A stretch of DNA of 19,644 bases from an uncultured Eubacteriales bacterium (GTDB lineage Bacteria > Bacillota > Clostridia > UBA1381 > UMGS1253): the NCBI GenBank assembly GCA_902492065.1, contig CABUKE010000017.1:1-19644 (forward strand), given 5' to 3'. This document shows positions 1-8,470 of this stretch, piece after piece. The position numbers and the translations under genes are program-made. Within the stretch, counting starts at the first letter, position 1. Each line of letters opens with the position of its first letter. Below the pieces are notes generated by a model. That model ran no database searches. It was given only the letters and a program-made list of their open reading frames with translations, and was not told where the DNA came from.

Positions 1-3000
1 TGCTTTCTGTCACAGTTAGTACCGCCGTGTCGCGTTCCTGCCCGTATTGCGCGACATGTGTAAAGGTATCCGCCCACAGCTTTCCTTCGTCCATCGCAGG
101 CTTTACAATGTGGCGGAACGCCCATGCAACCCGGTCGGTTTCTTTCAGGTTTTCCAGCTCTTCCTGTGTTGCGTCCGGGTAGTCCTGCAAGTACAATTCT
201 TTAAATGTCTCCCATGTTTTATATTTCTCCTTTTGCTGGTCTGTTGCATCCGGTGCATTGGAAGCACCATTCAGCAAAAGCCCTTCAATCTGGTGATTAT
301 GAAGTGACATCCAGCCGCCGTAATACGAGCCTCCCCAAACCTTATAATCCGGGTCAAAGACTGTCTTGACGAAATTTTCAAAGCTGGCGTTCTGCCCATT
401 CGGCGCTACGCCGTCTTCCGTACGAATTCCGCCGATCCCGCTCTTGGAGTTTACATTATTATAGTCTACAGTTGCCCCCTGGTTTGGCGTTCCACTGGTA
501 CCGCGTGCCGCAATGTGGAACTGCCGTGCTGTAGCCATATCGCCCGCAGCGCCGTACGAATACGCAACGGTCTTTACTGTAACAGGCAATGCTTCTTCGA
601 TATCAATAATTGCCTGCCCGTACTCCCACGCTACTTCAGCAGTTGACAATTCATTTAGTTGTACATTGCTAAGGTGCGATTTTGTATGCGACTGAATCTC
701 CAGTCCGCCTTCAATCGCCCCAATCAGTGCAGAATAATTTTTGGGATTGGTTGCTCCGCCTGCTGGGACAAACAGCGTTGTCGGAATGCCATAATCGTCG
801 TAGAGCTGTTTCCACGCGGCAAAATCATTCACAATGCAGTCGTCAGCCGTACTGGTAAATGCACCTGTCGCATTGCCGCTCCAAAGTGCTACCTGTCCTT
901 CTCCGATATTTTCCGGCCACGCCAGATAGGTATTGATATCAATTCGCGGCTCAGTAGTGGAATCAAGGTTAAGCTTTTGGTTCTCCGCCCGGTTTATTGG
1001 CGGCGTTACAGTCAGCTTCAATACAGACGCGGCCTTCCCCGCATCCTGCGCCGTCGCAATAATGTCTGCTGTTCCTTCGCCTACCGGCGTAATATCTCCG
1101 GTATTCGGGTCTACTTTCGCAACACTCTCATCCGAAGACGACCAGAGGATGGGCGTGTCTTTCAATTCGTCCGGCGTAATCGTATATGCCGGAATACAGG
1201 TAAGCTTCTCATTGCCAGCCTTATAGTCCGCCCAAAGCGTCAGCTCGGCAGGTTTTATCGTAATTGCCGTTACCAGATTCTCGTTGGATACACTAAAGTT
1301 GATAGTATACGTAATACTGTTCTGTCCGTCCACGCTGGTTACCGTAACCGTCGCGATGCCACTTCCACCGGACACATCTACAACGCCATTTTCCGGATTC
1401 ATAGCTATATTAGCAGTTCCAACAGTTGGTGTTGCCGCCAGGGTAACCGACTCCGTCCCGGCGGTCAACACCACCGAAAGGTTCTGTTCCGCCTCGGTAT
1501 TTGCTGCATCAAACCCCGGAACCATCTTCGTCGCAGCCGCATCCGTATAAGTCAACGCTGATAGTGTTGCAATATCAGACGGATTGCCCTGTGTAGTAAG
1601 TTCTACTTTGTCAGTAACGGACTGTCCGGTTATGTCGCAGAACGCATCTTGGAAGGAAATCTCGTACTGTGTATTTTCTTCCAGCGGATGATTTGTAAAA
1701 CGAACCGCAAGCGTATCCGGCTCTCTATTATCGGCCAGCGTGCCCTCGGCAGGAACCGTCGTACCATCCGCTTTCTTCACAACAACGCTTTCATCCGTCA
1801 GTTTGGAGGCGTCAATTGCATGATTAAAGGTGAAAATGTATGTGCCGTCAAGCCGCGGGCCATATCCTTCCCCGTATGTCTCCATCTGCGCATCAACCAA
1901 TTCGAGCCGGCCGGGATAAAAGACAACAAAGTTATCGGCATAGAAGGTCCCGGCCTGATTGCCGCCCATTTCAAATCCGAGACCGCCATCCGTCTTCCAC
2001 TTCGTCTCGTCATATGCAATCGCAATGTCAGTCAGGCCAGACAATGCATTTGTCGCCTCGCCCTCTGCCGTCTTTAAATCACCAGTCAACATACTGTATA
2101 CCGTTGCATCTGCCCACTGCTCGACAGGCGTCTGGCCTGCGCCTTTCTTTACCAAAAAGCTCAAACGAATCCAGCTGTCCGCCTTACAGCTCCCGATAGC
2201 CGTTTCTTCCGTTCCGACAAATACATCATAATCCTTATCAACAGCATTATATTTGATACGAACCATCATTTGGTTTCTGAATTTATATGGAATTTCCTGC
2301 TCTGCCAAAGGCTCTGCCGGACTTGGAATGTACAAGTCCACCCCAAATATAACAGAATCTTCCGGTCCGATATACCCTTTTAATGCAGATGTATTCGTAA
2401 AAGAACCCACATTGTTCTCCGCATCAACCGGATCTTTTATTACGCCGTCAGCCGGCGGATAAATACGGTTCCAACGGTCTACTGCACCGCTGCTTAGCGG
2501 GATAGAGTCAAAATTGGTTTCCCAAACTGGTATATCGTCGCCCAGCACCGCAGTTACCGTCACAGTTCTCTTTTCAGATTCCACTTCACCTGCTTTTGCA
2601 TACACAACATAGCTTCCTGCTGCGGCAGGTGTAAAATCAAACGTCTTACCTGTCTGTTCTTGTACGGCATCATTTACATACCATACAATTGCTCCTTCGT
2701 TAATGCCTTCCGCTGGTGTCGGCGTAACATTAAAATCGACTGTTTCAATTGCGTCTGACGTCTGCTCCAGATTGTCCGGTGTATTGATGGACAAAGCGGT
2801 AATCGGTTCATACGAAGGAGGAAGCGGAACCGCACTGCTGCCTGTAAAATCCAGCATATCCTGTCTGAGCAATACGCCAGTTGCTGCATCGCCTTTATAT
2901 ACGGACACCTTGACATAGTCTCCCTCAACGATGCCGCTCAAGCCGCTCAGTGTCAGAATGCGCTCTACGTTCCGTGGCAAATCCGGCATTGCCTTCAGCT

Positions 3001-6000
3001 CGTAAAACCACGCCATCGGACCGGCTTCCGACTGCTTCCACAGCGCACGAATAGTTAAATCTTCACGCGCATTCAGCGTATTTGCCTTTTCCTGCAAACT
3101 TTCTCCAATTTCATTGAGCTTCGCTGTCAGTTTACTGTCAGAAAGCCCTTCCGCTTCTGTTCCCTCTGCTAATAATTTCTGATATTCCGTTATCGGCCCG
3201 TCCAGATATTCACTGGTGGGAATATAGCGCGGGATAGAGGTTGCAAGCAGCTGCTGATTAACCAGCGTTCCATCTTCTTTATACAGTTCCGCAACAACCG
3301 TCACATTTTGTTCGCAGGTCGTATAATTCGCGAAATTAACCAGAATTTCCATCGTTTCATCCGCATCTGCCAAACTGCGGATACGCGCTCCCGCTGCGTT
3401 ATGGTATACCACGCTGCCTACACTCGGAACGTCCGCCGTTTCCAATTCCATGTTTGGCGCTGTTACAGCATTTTGTATCGACGCATCCGGCCCTCTCAAA
3501 TATCCAAACCTGCGTCCCGCACCAAATTGATTGTCTGTAAATGTTATATGCGACATGGAAAACTTTCCGCCGCCATTGCTGATATACACTGTATACCCTC
3601 CGCCGTTGAGCCAGTTATAGCGCATTTCAATATTGCTCGCTCCGCCAAAGTTTAAAGAGCAGAACAGCGTTGCATTTGCCGCGTGCTCCAGCGGCAGAGC
3701 CGGCATATCAATACGGTTTCCCAAAATTCTGATATTGTTCGTCCAAGCGTTTGCATTTCCGGAAATCTGCATACCGTCTGCATGAGCAAGGTAGTTGCCT
3801 GTGCCGCCGTCGCGCAGGTAGCAGCTCTCTACCAGCCAGTTCGTAGCCGGTTTTAGATGGTCGGCCCCCACATCGTGCAAATACAGCCGCCGCAGCGTCA
3901 CATTGTCACCGGTGACCGTGGTACCGTCTGTTCCCTCAATTTCACCGTCCTCGGCGGTAAAATTCAAGCCTTTGTTATCTATCGCCCAATAGTGTTTGTT
4001 TTTGATATAAAAATCCCGGAAGGTGACATTGTCAGCTTCAATTACGAAATACTCCGAGTCACCTGTTACCTGAAATCCCTCAAATACGTACCCATACTTT
4101 TTTGCAATCTCGTCCGTTATCACCTTTTTGTTCCCTGCCAGCTCCGGATACTTTTCCGCAACAGGCACCAGGTCTTCAAAGGCAGAGAGATAGCCGGTGT
4201 TATATTCGTCCGGCATCACATATCCGCCTTCCGGCGGCGTCGAAAGCGGCATTGGCGTTGGCATAGCGTTGACAGCGCCAAGCGTGGAGAAGGATACGCT
4301 GTCCGCCTCCGGGTCGATTACATTGCCTGACACGTCGGTTAGACTGCCGTCAAGCGTAATTTCATAATCTGTATAATAATCCAGTGCGCTGTCTGCGAAG
4401 CTCAGGGTTATACAGTTCGGAAGGGACGGATCAAAACGGATATCCGTCGGCGTGGCCGGCGCGCCGTCCTTTGCCGTAACATGAACCATACCAGCGTCAA
4501 AGCATGCTGGATTTATATCGTGATTAAAATGAAGAACAACATCGCCATCCACCTTGATATTGCCATATATGTCGCCTTCATACGCTTCTGTTTCGACACG
4601 CTCCAGTGCAAGCGCGCTCGACTCGTAAACACGGATGTCATCCAGATAGAACCCTGTTACGTCGCCTTCCTGCCCGGATATATCAAACGAATACCGCGGA
4701 GAGCCAATCGAACCCCATCCCGACGTAATAAAGCCGGTTTCATCTATCTCAGGCGCAGTATACCCCAAATCATAGGTCAGCGTGCCGGTACAGGTGTTGA
4801 TTGGTTCACTCCCGTCCGCACTTTTCAGCTCGCCGCTCAAAGTCAAAGTGATATTAGCATTCGCCCATTGCTGCTGCGGCGTATCGCCCGCGCCGGGCTT
4901 CACAAGCAGGTTAATCTTCATCCACTCCTGCGCGTTCACCCTTCCTGCCGGTTCCGAATCGTTGCCAATGGTAAACGTATAGTCTTTCTTCTCCGTATCG
5001 TACGTAAAGGTCAAAATCTTTTGATTCGCCAATTTTATGGTAAGCGGACGCGGCTCGCCTGCTTCCGCCGGTGGAAAATAAAGCCGATGGCTCATCACAA
5101 ATGCGTTTTCAGAGGCAAAAAGCCCTCTGCTCAGGCTCAGCCCGGTCGAGTTCCTCTGTTTATTGGTATAGTAATATCCAGCTGTATTGTCCGCATCTGC
5201 CGGATCCTGTACCACCTTGCCCGCTCCCGGATACATACCGTGGAACCGAGCTTCGATCCTCCCTGTTTCACCGCTCGACGCACTCAGACCTGCGCCTGCT
5301 GTGCCTGTGAATGTGTTCGTCCACAGCAGAATATCCTCCTCCGGCAGATTCGCCGCAGGAACCATAAAGTTGACCGTGTACGTCTTCTGCGTACCGTCCT
5401 CTGCCGTTACTGTCACAATAGCGCTTCCGTTTCCGCTGGACACATCCACTACCCCGTCCATCGGCTCAAGGGCAATTGTCTGTATGTCTTCCGATTTTTC
5501 CGCACCGACGGTTACACTCGCTGTCCCTTCCGGCAGAATAACTGTATAGGTTCCGCCCTCATCATCTGTGCTAAAACCATCGACCTCTTTTACAGCGCCG
5601 TCGATTTGATATGTCAACGCTGCAAGCTTCGTATTGTTCGACTGCGATTCTGCGCCAAACTGCGTATATGTAATGTTGTCAATTGCCAAGCCAGCTTCCG
5701 CCCAGCCTTCTGTAAACGTGAATGTCAGCTCCGTAAGCGGACGCGGGCCGCTTCCCCTTGTAGAAATATCAACATAACCACTGGTCAGAGGCTGGTCGTC
5801 TAAAAAAGCCCATACCTTCGCCGCTGTATCATTGGCCGTCTGGAACTTGAGCGTGACCTTATGTTCTGTGCCGGCCGTATATTCTATCGCCGGCTGCGGC
5901 CCGTTCCATTGCGGATACCACGTCTTTGACCGATCTATCACAAACGCAGGCGTCAGCCCATAATCATTCGAAATCTGGCTGGTCCGAACCATGAAAAGCG

Positions 6001-6493
6001 GCCCATCCGGCACATTATCCGCCGCTTCTGGGTCAGACGCCTCCGGCAACTGGTCTACTTTAAACGTAAACTCCAGGGTAGACTCCCCTACATAGGACTC
6101 CGGCAGGTCAATCTGAAACGCCACGCCGTCCGGCGCATTGTCCGCCAGCATCAGCTTTTTGTCTGTATCGCCGCTGAGTTTAAACGCGCTGTCCCACATC
6201 CCTGCATGATATGACGTCATATAGGCAAATCCTGTATTCCGCGGATCATCTATGGTGCCGGCCGTCATCAGTCCGCTTTGCGTCCAGCCGGTCGAAAAGT
6301 CGTCCGAAACTGCGTCGAATGTTTCGTTTAACAGTTCTGTCCCGGCGTTGTTATCAGCTGTGTTCAGAATACCCTGCCCACTGTCCAAGTTTCCCGTACT
6401 CACAGCTAATGCCGGTGTCGTTCCTACTCCGGTCAGCAGCATGGCAAGCGTTAACAGGATGCTTACAGCCTTCAAACCTTTTCTGCCTCTCAT
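1..6493 (-). CDS. Giant secreted multidomain protein: ConA-like, Ig-like, beta-helix and polysaccharide deacetylase domains (3' end outside window)
   Basis: The frame is open from ATG 6493 to the window edge, about 2164 codons, with no stop seen. A GGAGGGGG ribosome site lies just upstream. Residues 1-30 form a signal peptide (MRGRKGLK, hydrophobic core, ALA cleavage). By eye the order is: ConA-like 1 (~48-280), cadherin-like sandwich (~285-378), ConA-like 2 (~385-617), SbsA/Big_5-like (~628-735), Pro/Thr linker, right-handed beta-helix (~750-1000), beta domain and a helical stretch (~1045-1150), Ig-like (~1235-1315), ConA-like 3 (~1322-1530), Big_5-like (~1535-1635), cadherin-like (~1637-1737), Big_2 (~1740-1837) and NodB/CE4 deacetylase (~1870 to end). 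CE4 marks are Asp1884-Asp1885 in TADD, His1936 and His1940 in SHTKSH, an AARG motif and a late WADTFTHVAQY motif. The likely role is extracellular binding and deacetylation or cleavage of a polysaccharide; the substrate is unknown. A cell-wall anchor, if any, lies beyond the window. Domain assignment is from fold-like patterns, without a search. Confidence 0.9.
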   Translation of the reverse strand, partial: MRGRKGLKAVSILLTLAMLLTGVGTTPALAVSTGNLDSGQGILNTADNNAGTELLNETFDAVSDDFSTGWTQSGLMTAGTIDDPRNTGFAYMTSYHAGMWDSAFKLSGDTDKKLMLADNAPDGVAFQIDLPESYVGESTLEFTFKVDQLPEASDPEAADNVPDGPLFMVRTSQISNDYGLTPAFVIDRSKTWYPQWNGPQPAIEYTAGTEHKVTLKFQTANDTAAKVWAFLDDQPLTSGYVDISTRGSGPRPLTELTFTFTEGWAEAGLAIDNITYTQFGAESQSNNTKLAALTYQIDGAVKEVDGFSTDDEGGTYTVILPEGTASVTVGAEKSEDIQTIALEPMDGVVDVSSGNGSAIVTVTAEDGTQKTYTVNFMVPAANLPEEDILLWTNTFTGTAGAGLSASSGETGRIEARFHGMYPGAGKVVQDPADADNTAGYYYTNKQRNSTGLSLSRGLFASENAFVMSHRLYFPPAEAGEPRPLTIKLANQKILTFTYDTEKKDYTFTIGNDSEPAGRVNAQEWMKINLLVKPGAGDTPQQQWANANITLTLSGELKSADGSEPINTCTGTLTYDLGYTAPEIDETGFITSGWGSIGSPRYSFDISGQEGDVTGFYLDDIRVYESSALALERVETEAYEGDIYGNIKVDGDVVLHFNHDINPACFDAGMVHVTAKDGAPATPTDIRFDPSLPNCITLSFADSALDYYTDYEITLDGSLTDVSGNVIDPEADSVSFSTLGAVNAMPTPMPLSTPPEGGYVMPDEYNTGYLSAFEDLVPVAEKYPELAGNKKVITDEIAKKYGYVFEGFQVTGDSEYFVIEADNVTFRDFYIKNKHYWAIDNKGLNFTAEDGEIEGTDGTTVTGDNVTLRRLYLHDVGADHLKPATNWLVESCYLRDGGTGNYLAHADGMQISGNANAWTNNIRILGNRIDMPALPLEHAANATLFCSLNFGGASNIEMRYNWLNGGGYTVYISNGGGKFSMSHITFTDNQFGAGRRFGYLRGPDASIQNAVTAPNMELETADVPSVGSVVYHNAAGARIRSLADADETMEILVNFANYTTCEQNVTVVAELYKEDGTLVNQQLLATSIPRYIPTSEYLDGPITEYQKLLAEGTEAEGLSDSKLTAKLNEIGESLQEKANTLNAREDLTIRALWKQSEAGPMAWFYELKAMPDLPRNVERILTLSGLSGIVEGDYVKVSVYKGDAATGVLLRQDMLDFTGSSAVPLPPSYEPITALSINTPDNLEQTSDAIETVDFNVTPTPAEGINEGAIVWYVNDAVQEQTGKTFDFTPAAAGSYVVYAKAGEVESEKRTVTVTAVLGDDIPVWETNFDSIPLSSGAVDRWNRIYPPADGVIKDPVDAENNVGSFTNTSALKGYIGPEDSVIFGVDLYIPSPAEPLAEQEIPYKFRNQMMVRIKYNAVDKDYDVFVGTEETAIGSCKADSWIRLSFLVKKGAGQTPVEQWADATVYSMLTGDLKTAEGEATNALSGLTDIAIAYDETKWKTDGGLGFEMGGNQAGTFYADNFVVFYPGRLELVDAQMETYGEGYGPRLDGTYIFTFNHAIDASKLTDESVVVKKADGTTVPAEGTLADNREPDTLAVRFTNHPLEENTQYEISFQDAFCDITGQSVTDKVELTTQGNPSDIATLSALTYTDAAATKMVPGFDAANTEAEQNLSVVLTAGTESVTLAATPTVGTANIAMNPENGVVDVSGGSGIATVTVTSVDGQNSITYTINFSVSNENLVTAITIKPAELTLWADYKAGNEKLTCIPAYTITPDELKDTPILWSSSDESVAKVDPNTGDITPVGEGTADIIATAQDAGKAASVLKLTVTPPINRAENQKLNLDSTTEPRIDINTYLAWPENIGEGQVALWSGNATGAFTSTADDCIVNDFAAWKQLYDDYGIPTTLFVPAGGATNPKNYSALIGAIEGGLEIQSHTKSHLSNVQLNELSTAEVAWEYGQAIIDIEEALPVTVKTVAYSYGAAGDMATARQFHIAARGTSGTPNQGATVDYNNVNSKSGIGGIRTEDGVAPNGQNASFENFVKTVFDPDYKVWGGSYYGGWMSLHNHQIEGLLLNGASNAPDATDQQKEKYKTWETFKELYLQDYPDATQEELENLKETDRVAWAFRHIVKPAMDEGKLWADTFTHVAQYGQERDTAVLTVTES

Positions 6494-6789
6494 CTCTTAA
6501 CCCCCTCCAAATTTAACAAAAATTGTATACTACTTTGACTTTATCATTTTTTCGTAACAATTGCAATATATTTTTTTGTTTTTCTTTTCTTTTTTGTATG
6601 TTTGTACAAAATCATCTTTCTTTTTTTGTGAATCATTTTGAATACGTTAAATTTGTATTTTTTGTACCAAAGAATTATATCTCTTTTTATACGCTTCCTA
6701 TTCCCCAACTTCTCTGTCACCCTCTCTTGACATGTCTATTTTTGTTATGCTATACTGACTATCATGAAAAACGCAGGCAATCAGAACAT
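6494..6789. other. T-rich divergent intergenic region
   Basis: This gap separates the divergent giant exoprotein and permease genes. It is strongly T-rich on the plus strand. It contains the permease promoter (6727-6756), the exoprotein ribosome site (about 6502-6509, GGAGGGGG on the minus strand) and a perfect 10-base palindrome TTTGTACAAA at 6601-6610. For the exoprotein, TATAAT on the minus strand at 6674-6679 is a possible -10 box, and TTGCAA-N17-TAAAGT nearer the gene is an alternative. Neither is convincing because the -35 boxes are poor. No gene or terminator is evident. Confidence 0.6.
6727..6756 (+). promoter_or_regulatory. Sigma-A promoter of the permease gene
   Basis: TTGACA at 6727-6732 matches the -35 consensus fully. 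After an 18-base spacer, TATACT at 6751-6756 matches the -10 box at five of six bases. Transcription should start near 6763, leaving a very short leader before the permease start at 6790. Confidence 0.8.
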
Positions 6790-6808
6790 ATGGATGTTGA
6801 ACTATTAA
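6764..6808 (+). other. Possible 14-codon leader ORF overlapping the permease start
   Basis: An ATG at 6764 sits on or within a base or two of the predicted transcription start, so translation would be nearly leaderless. It opens a 14-codon frame (MKNAGNQNIWMLNY) ending in TAA at 6806-6808. That stop overlaps by one base (TAATG) an in-frame ATG of the permease at 6808. The arrangement would allow coupling, but so short a frame may be chance. Confidence 0.2.
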
Positions 6809-7917
6809 TGAAAAATCCGCTTTTTTCTTTTGTAAAATCTGAAATCGTTCTCCTGCTGTCCCTTTTACTGGCAGTCGTTTCGGCGTTTTTTGTAACGCCA
6901 AATATGGGATATCTGGATTATATTGATTTTAACACGCTTGCTCTCCTGTTTTGCCTGATGGCGGTAACTGCAGGTGCAGCCCGTCTCGGCGTGTTTTCTT
7001 TGCTTGCAGAGCAGCTCCTGTCCCGTGTCCGAACCATGCGGGGACTCAGCCTTGCGCTTTGTTTTCTCTGCTTTTTTTCGTCTATGCTGATAACAAACGA
7101 CGTAGCCCTTATTACATTTATTCCGTTTACAATCGTGGTTTTAAATCTTTCGGGACAAACGCGCCGCCTCGTTCCCCTTGCGGCTTTGGAAACAGTGGCG
7201 GCTAATTTGGGCAGTATGCTGACCCCCATCGGAAACCCGCAAAATCTCTATCTGTTCACATTTTATAAGATGGAGGCCATCGATTTCTTTTCTGCGTTGC
7301 TTCCCTATGGACTTCTTTCGCTCGCACTGCTCATTGGATCTGTCGTCTTTATTGGAAAGGACAGCATTGGCGTTCGCATAAATCGGGAAAATGTTCCCAC
7401 GCCTGCCCGGTGGAAGTACGGTTTGTATGCGCTTCTGTTTCTTCTTTCGTTGCTTACCGTTTTCCGTGTAATCCCGTGGCCGGTCACGCTGACCATCACT
7501 TTTCTATCGCTTTTGCTTTTGGACCGCTTTACGCTCAAACAGGTCGACTACAGTTTACTGTTGACCTTCCTGTTTTTGTTCATTTTTATCGGTAATCTGG
7601 GCAGGATTCCCGCCATACATAACGCTTTGCAAGGGATAGTGCTTGGAAATGAAACGCTTGTCGGCGTATTAGCAAGTCAGATTTTTTCCAATGTACCGGC
7701 TGCGGTTCTTCTTTCTAACTTTACACAAAACGCCTCCGCGCTGCTGGTCGGCGTAAACCTCGGCGGACTCGGAACCTTGATTGCCTCCATGGCAAGCCTG
7801 ATTTCGTTTAAATTTGTGATAAAAGAAGGCATAAAGGTTAGAAAATACCTTTATGCCTTTACATGGATCAATGTACTGTTTTTAGCAGCAAACCTGTTGC
7901 TCTGGAGCATATTATAA
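6790..7917 (+). CDS. SLC13/ArsB (ion transporter superfamily) anion permease
   Basis: The protein has 375 residues and is almost wholly hydrophobic, with about ten membrane segments. It carries family landmarks: a TNDVALITFIPF stretch, an ANLGSMLTPIGNPQN loop and a second hairpin with SQIFSNVPAAVLLSNF. In the SLC13/CitMHS/ArsB superfamily, paired hairpins with T-x-P or S-N-x-P motifs bind a dicarboxylate, sulfate or other anion plus a counter-ion, so import or efflux of an anion across the cytoplasmic membrane is likely; the substrate cannot be told. The family is often 400 or more residues, so this is a compact member. I chose ATG 6790 because it follows the consensus promoter by about 27 bases. 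Its ribosome site is weak (AGG at 6775-6777), and ATG 6808 is an alternative. It is transcribed alone and ends in a shared terminator. Confidence 0.88.
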   Translation: MDVELLMKNPLFSFVKSEIVLLLSLLLAVVSAFFVTPNMGYLDYIDFNTLALLFCLMAVTAGAARLGVFSLLAEQLLSRVRTMRGLSLALCFLCFFSSMLITNDVALITFIPFTIVVLNLSGQTRRLVPLAALETVAANLGSMLTPIGNPQNLYLFTFYKMEAIDFFSALLPYGLLSLALLIGSVVFIGKDSIGVRINRENVPTPARWKYGLYALLFLLSLLTVFRVIPWPVTLTITFLSLLLLDRFTLKQVDYSLLLTFLFLFIFIGNLGRIPAIHNALQGIVLGNETLVGVLASQIFSNVPAAVLLSNFTQNASALLVGVNLGGLGTLIASMASLISFKFVIKEGIKVRKYLYAFTWINVLFLAANLLLWSIL

Positions 7918-7947
7918 AACTCCCTCTGCTTTTGCAGAGGGAGTTTT
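7916..7947. terminator. Bidirectional hairpin terminator between convergent genes
   Basis: A 14-base-pair stem (7916-7929 with 7934-7947) encloses a TTTT loop. The stem has an A-run on one side and a T-run on the other, so it can terminate in both directions. The stop codons of the permease (7915-7917) and of the opposing metalloprotease (7946-7948) lie within or at the edges of the stem. Confidence 0.88.
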
Positions 7948-8470
7948 ATCTCAGCAGCTTTCTCCGTTCTTTATAATCCGGCATAAGCCGTGCCATCCAG
8001 CGATGGAACCCCGCCTGATGGTCATGTTCAACAAAATGGACAAATTCGTGCAAAATTACATATTCAATTGCAGCAATCGGTTTTGCAGCAAGGGCGCGGC
8101 TAAGCGTTATGTACCCTTTGTTATAATGGCAGACGCCCCAGCAGCTTCTCATAGACTTGATATAAATGTTAGGTTTTTGCGGCAGATACGGCGCGAAAAT
8201 CGGGTAAATGCTGTCAATAACTGGCGCAAACACGGCAAGACACTCCGCGTCCGAATATTCTGCATCCAAATTCCGTTCCCGCTGTGCTACCTTTCGTCTC
8301 GTCCGTTCAATCCACGCCGCTTTCCGAAGTACAAACGCGTCAATCTCCCCCGGTACTGCGTGCGGCGGCGCAGAAACCCACACTGTCCCGTCGCGCTTCA
8401 CATGGAGGTTGATATTTTTTACTTTTTTATACATCAACGTATAGGAAATATCTCCTGCCCGACGAATCAT
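7946..8470 (-). CDS. YgjP-like (SprT/DUF45-type) zinc metallopeptidase
   Basis: The 174-residue protein resembles the YgjP/UPF0758-neighbour group once called DUF45, related to minigluzincins and SprT. The zinc motif HEFVH is at residues 141-145, and further histidines at 149, 151 and 156 could supply the third ligand. The N-terminal half has the family's strand pattern (KKVKNINLHVKRDGTVWVSAP) followed by a helix with AAWIERTRRKV. A role as a cytoplasmic metalloprotease is inferred from the motif; substrates are unknown. Its ATG overlaps the upstream sirtuin stop by four bases (ATGA), so it is the last, coupled gene of the operon starting at 9972. Its stop lies in the hairpin terminator. Confidence 0.85.
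   Translation of the reverse strand: MIRRAGDISYTLMYKKVKNINLHVKRDGTVWVSAPPHAVPGEIDAFVLRKAAWIERTRRKVAQRERNLDAEYSDAECLAVFAPVIDSIYPIFAPYLPQKPNIYIKSMRSCWGVCHYNKGYITLSRALAAKPIAAIEYVILHEFVHFVEHDHQAGFHRWMARLMPDYKERRKLLR

Noticed and set aside
659..1561. Long plus-strand open frame (300 codons) opposite the giant exoprotein
   Set aside because: It lies wholly antisense to the coherent 6.5 kb minus-strand gene. Its product is Arg/Cys-rich with no domain pattern and lacks a ribosome site.
4481..5803. Plus-strand open frame of 440 codons opposite the giant exoprotein
   Set aside because: It is an antisense shadow with basic, low-information composition. The opposite frame has clear ConA-like and Ig-like domains.
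6523..6789. Upstream extension of the permease frame
   Set aside because: The extension spans the promoter and T-rich spacer, has no ribosome site, and would add a Phe-rich segment not typical of SLC13 proteins.
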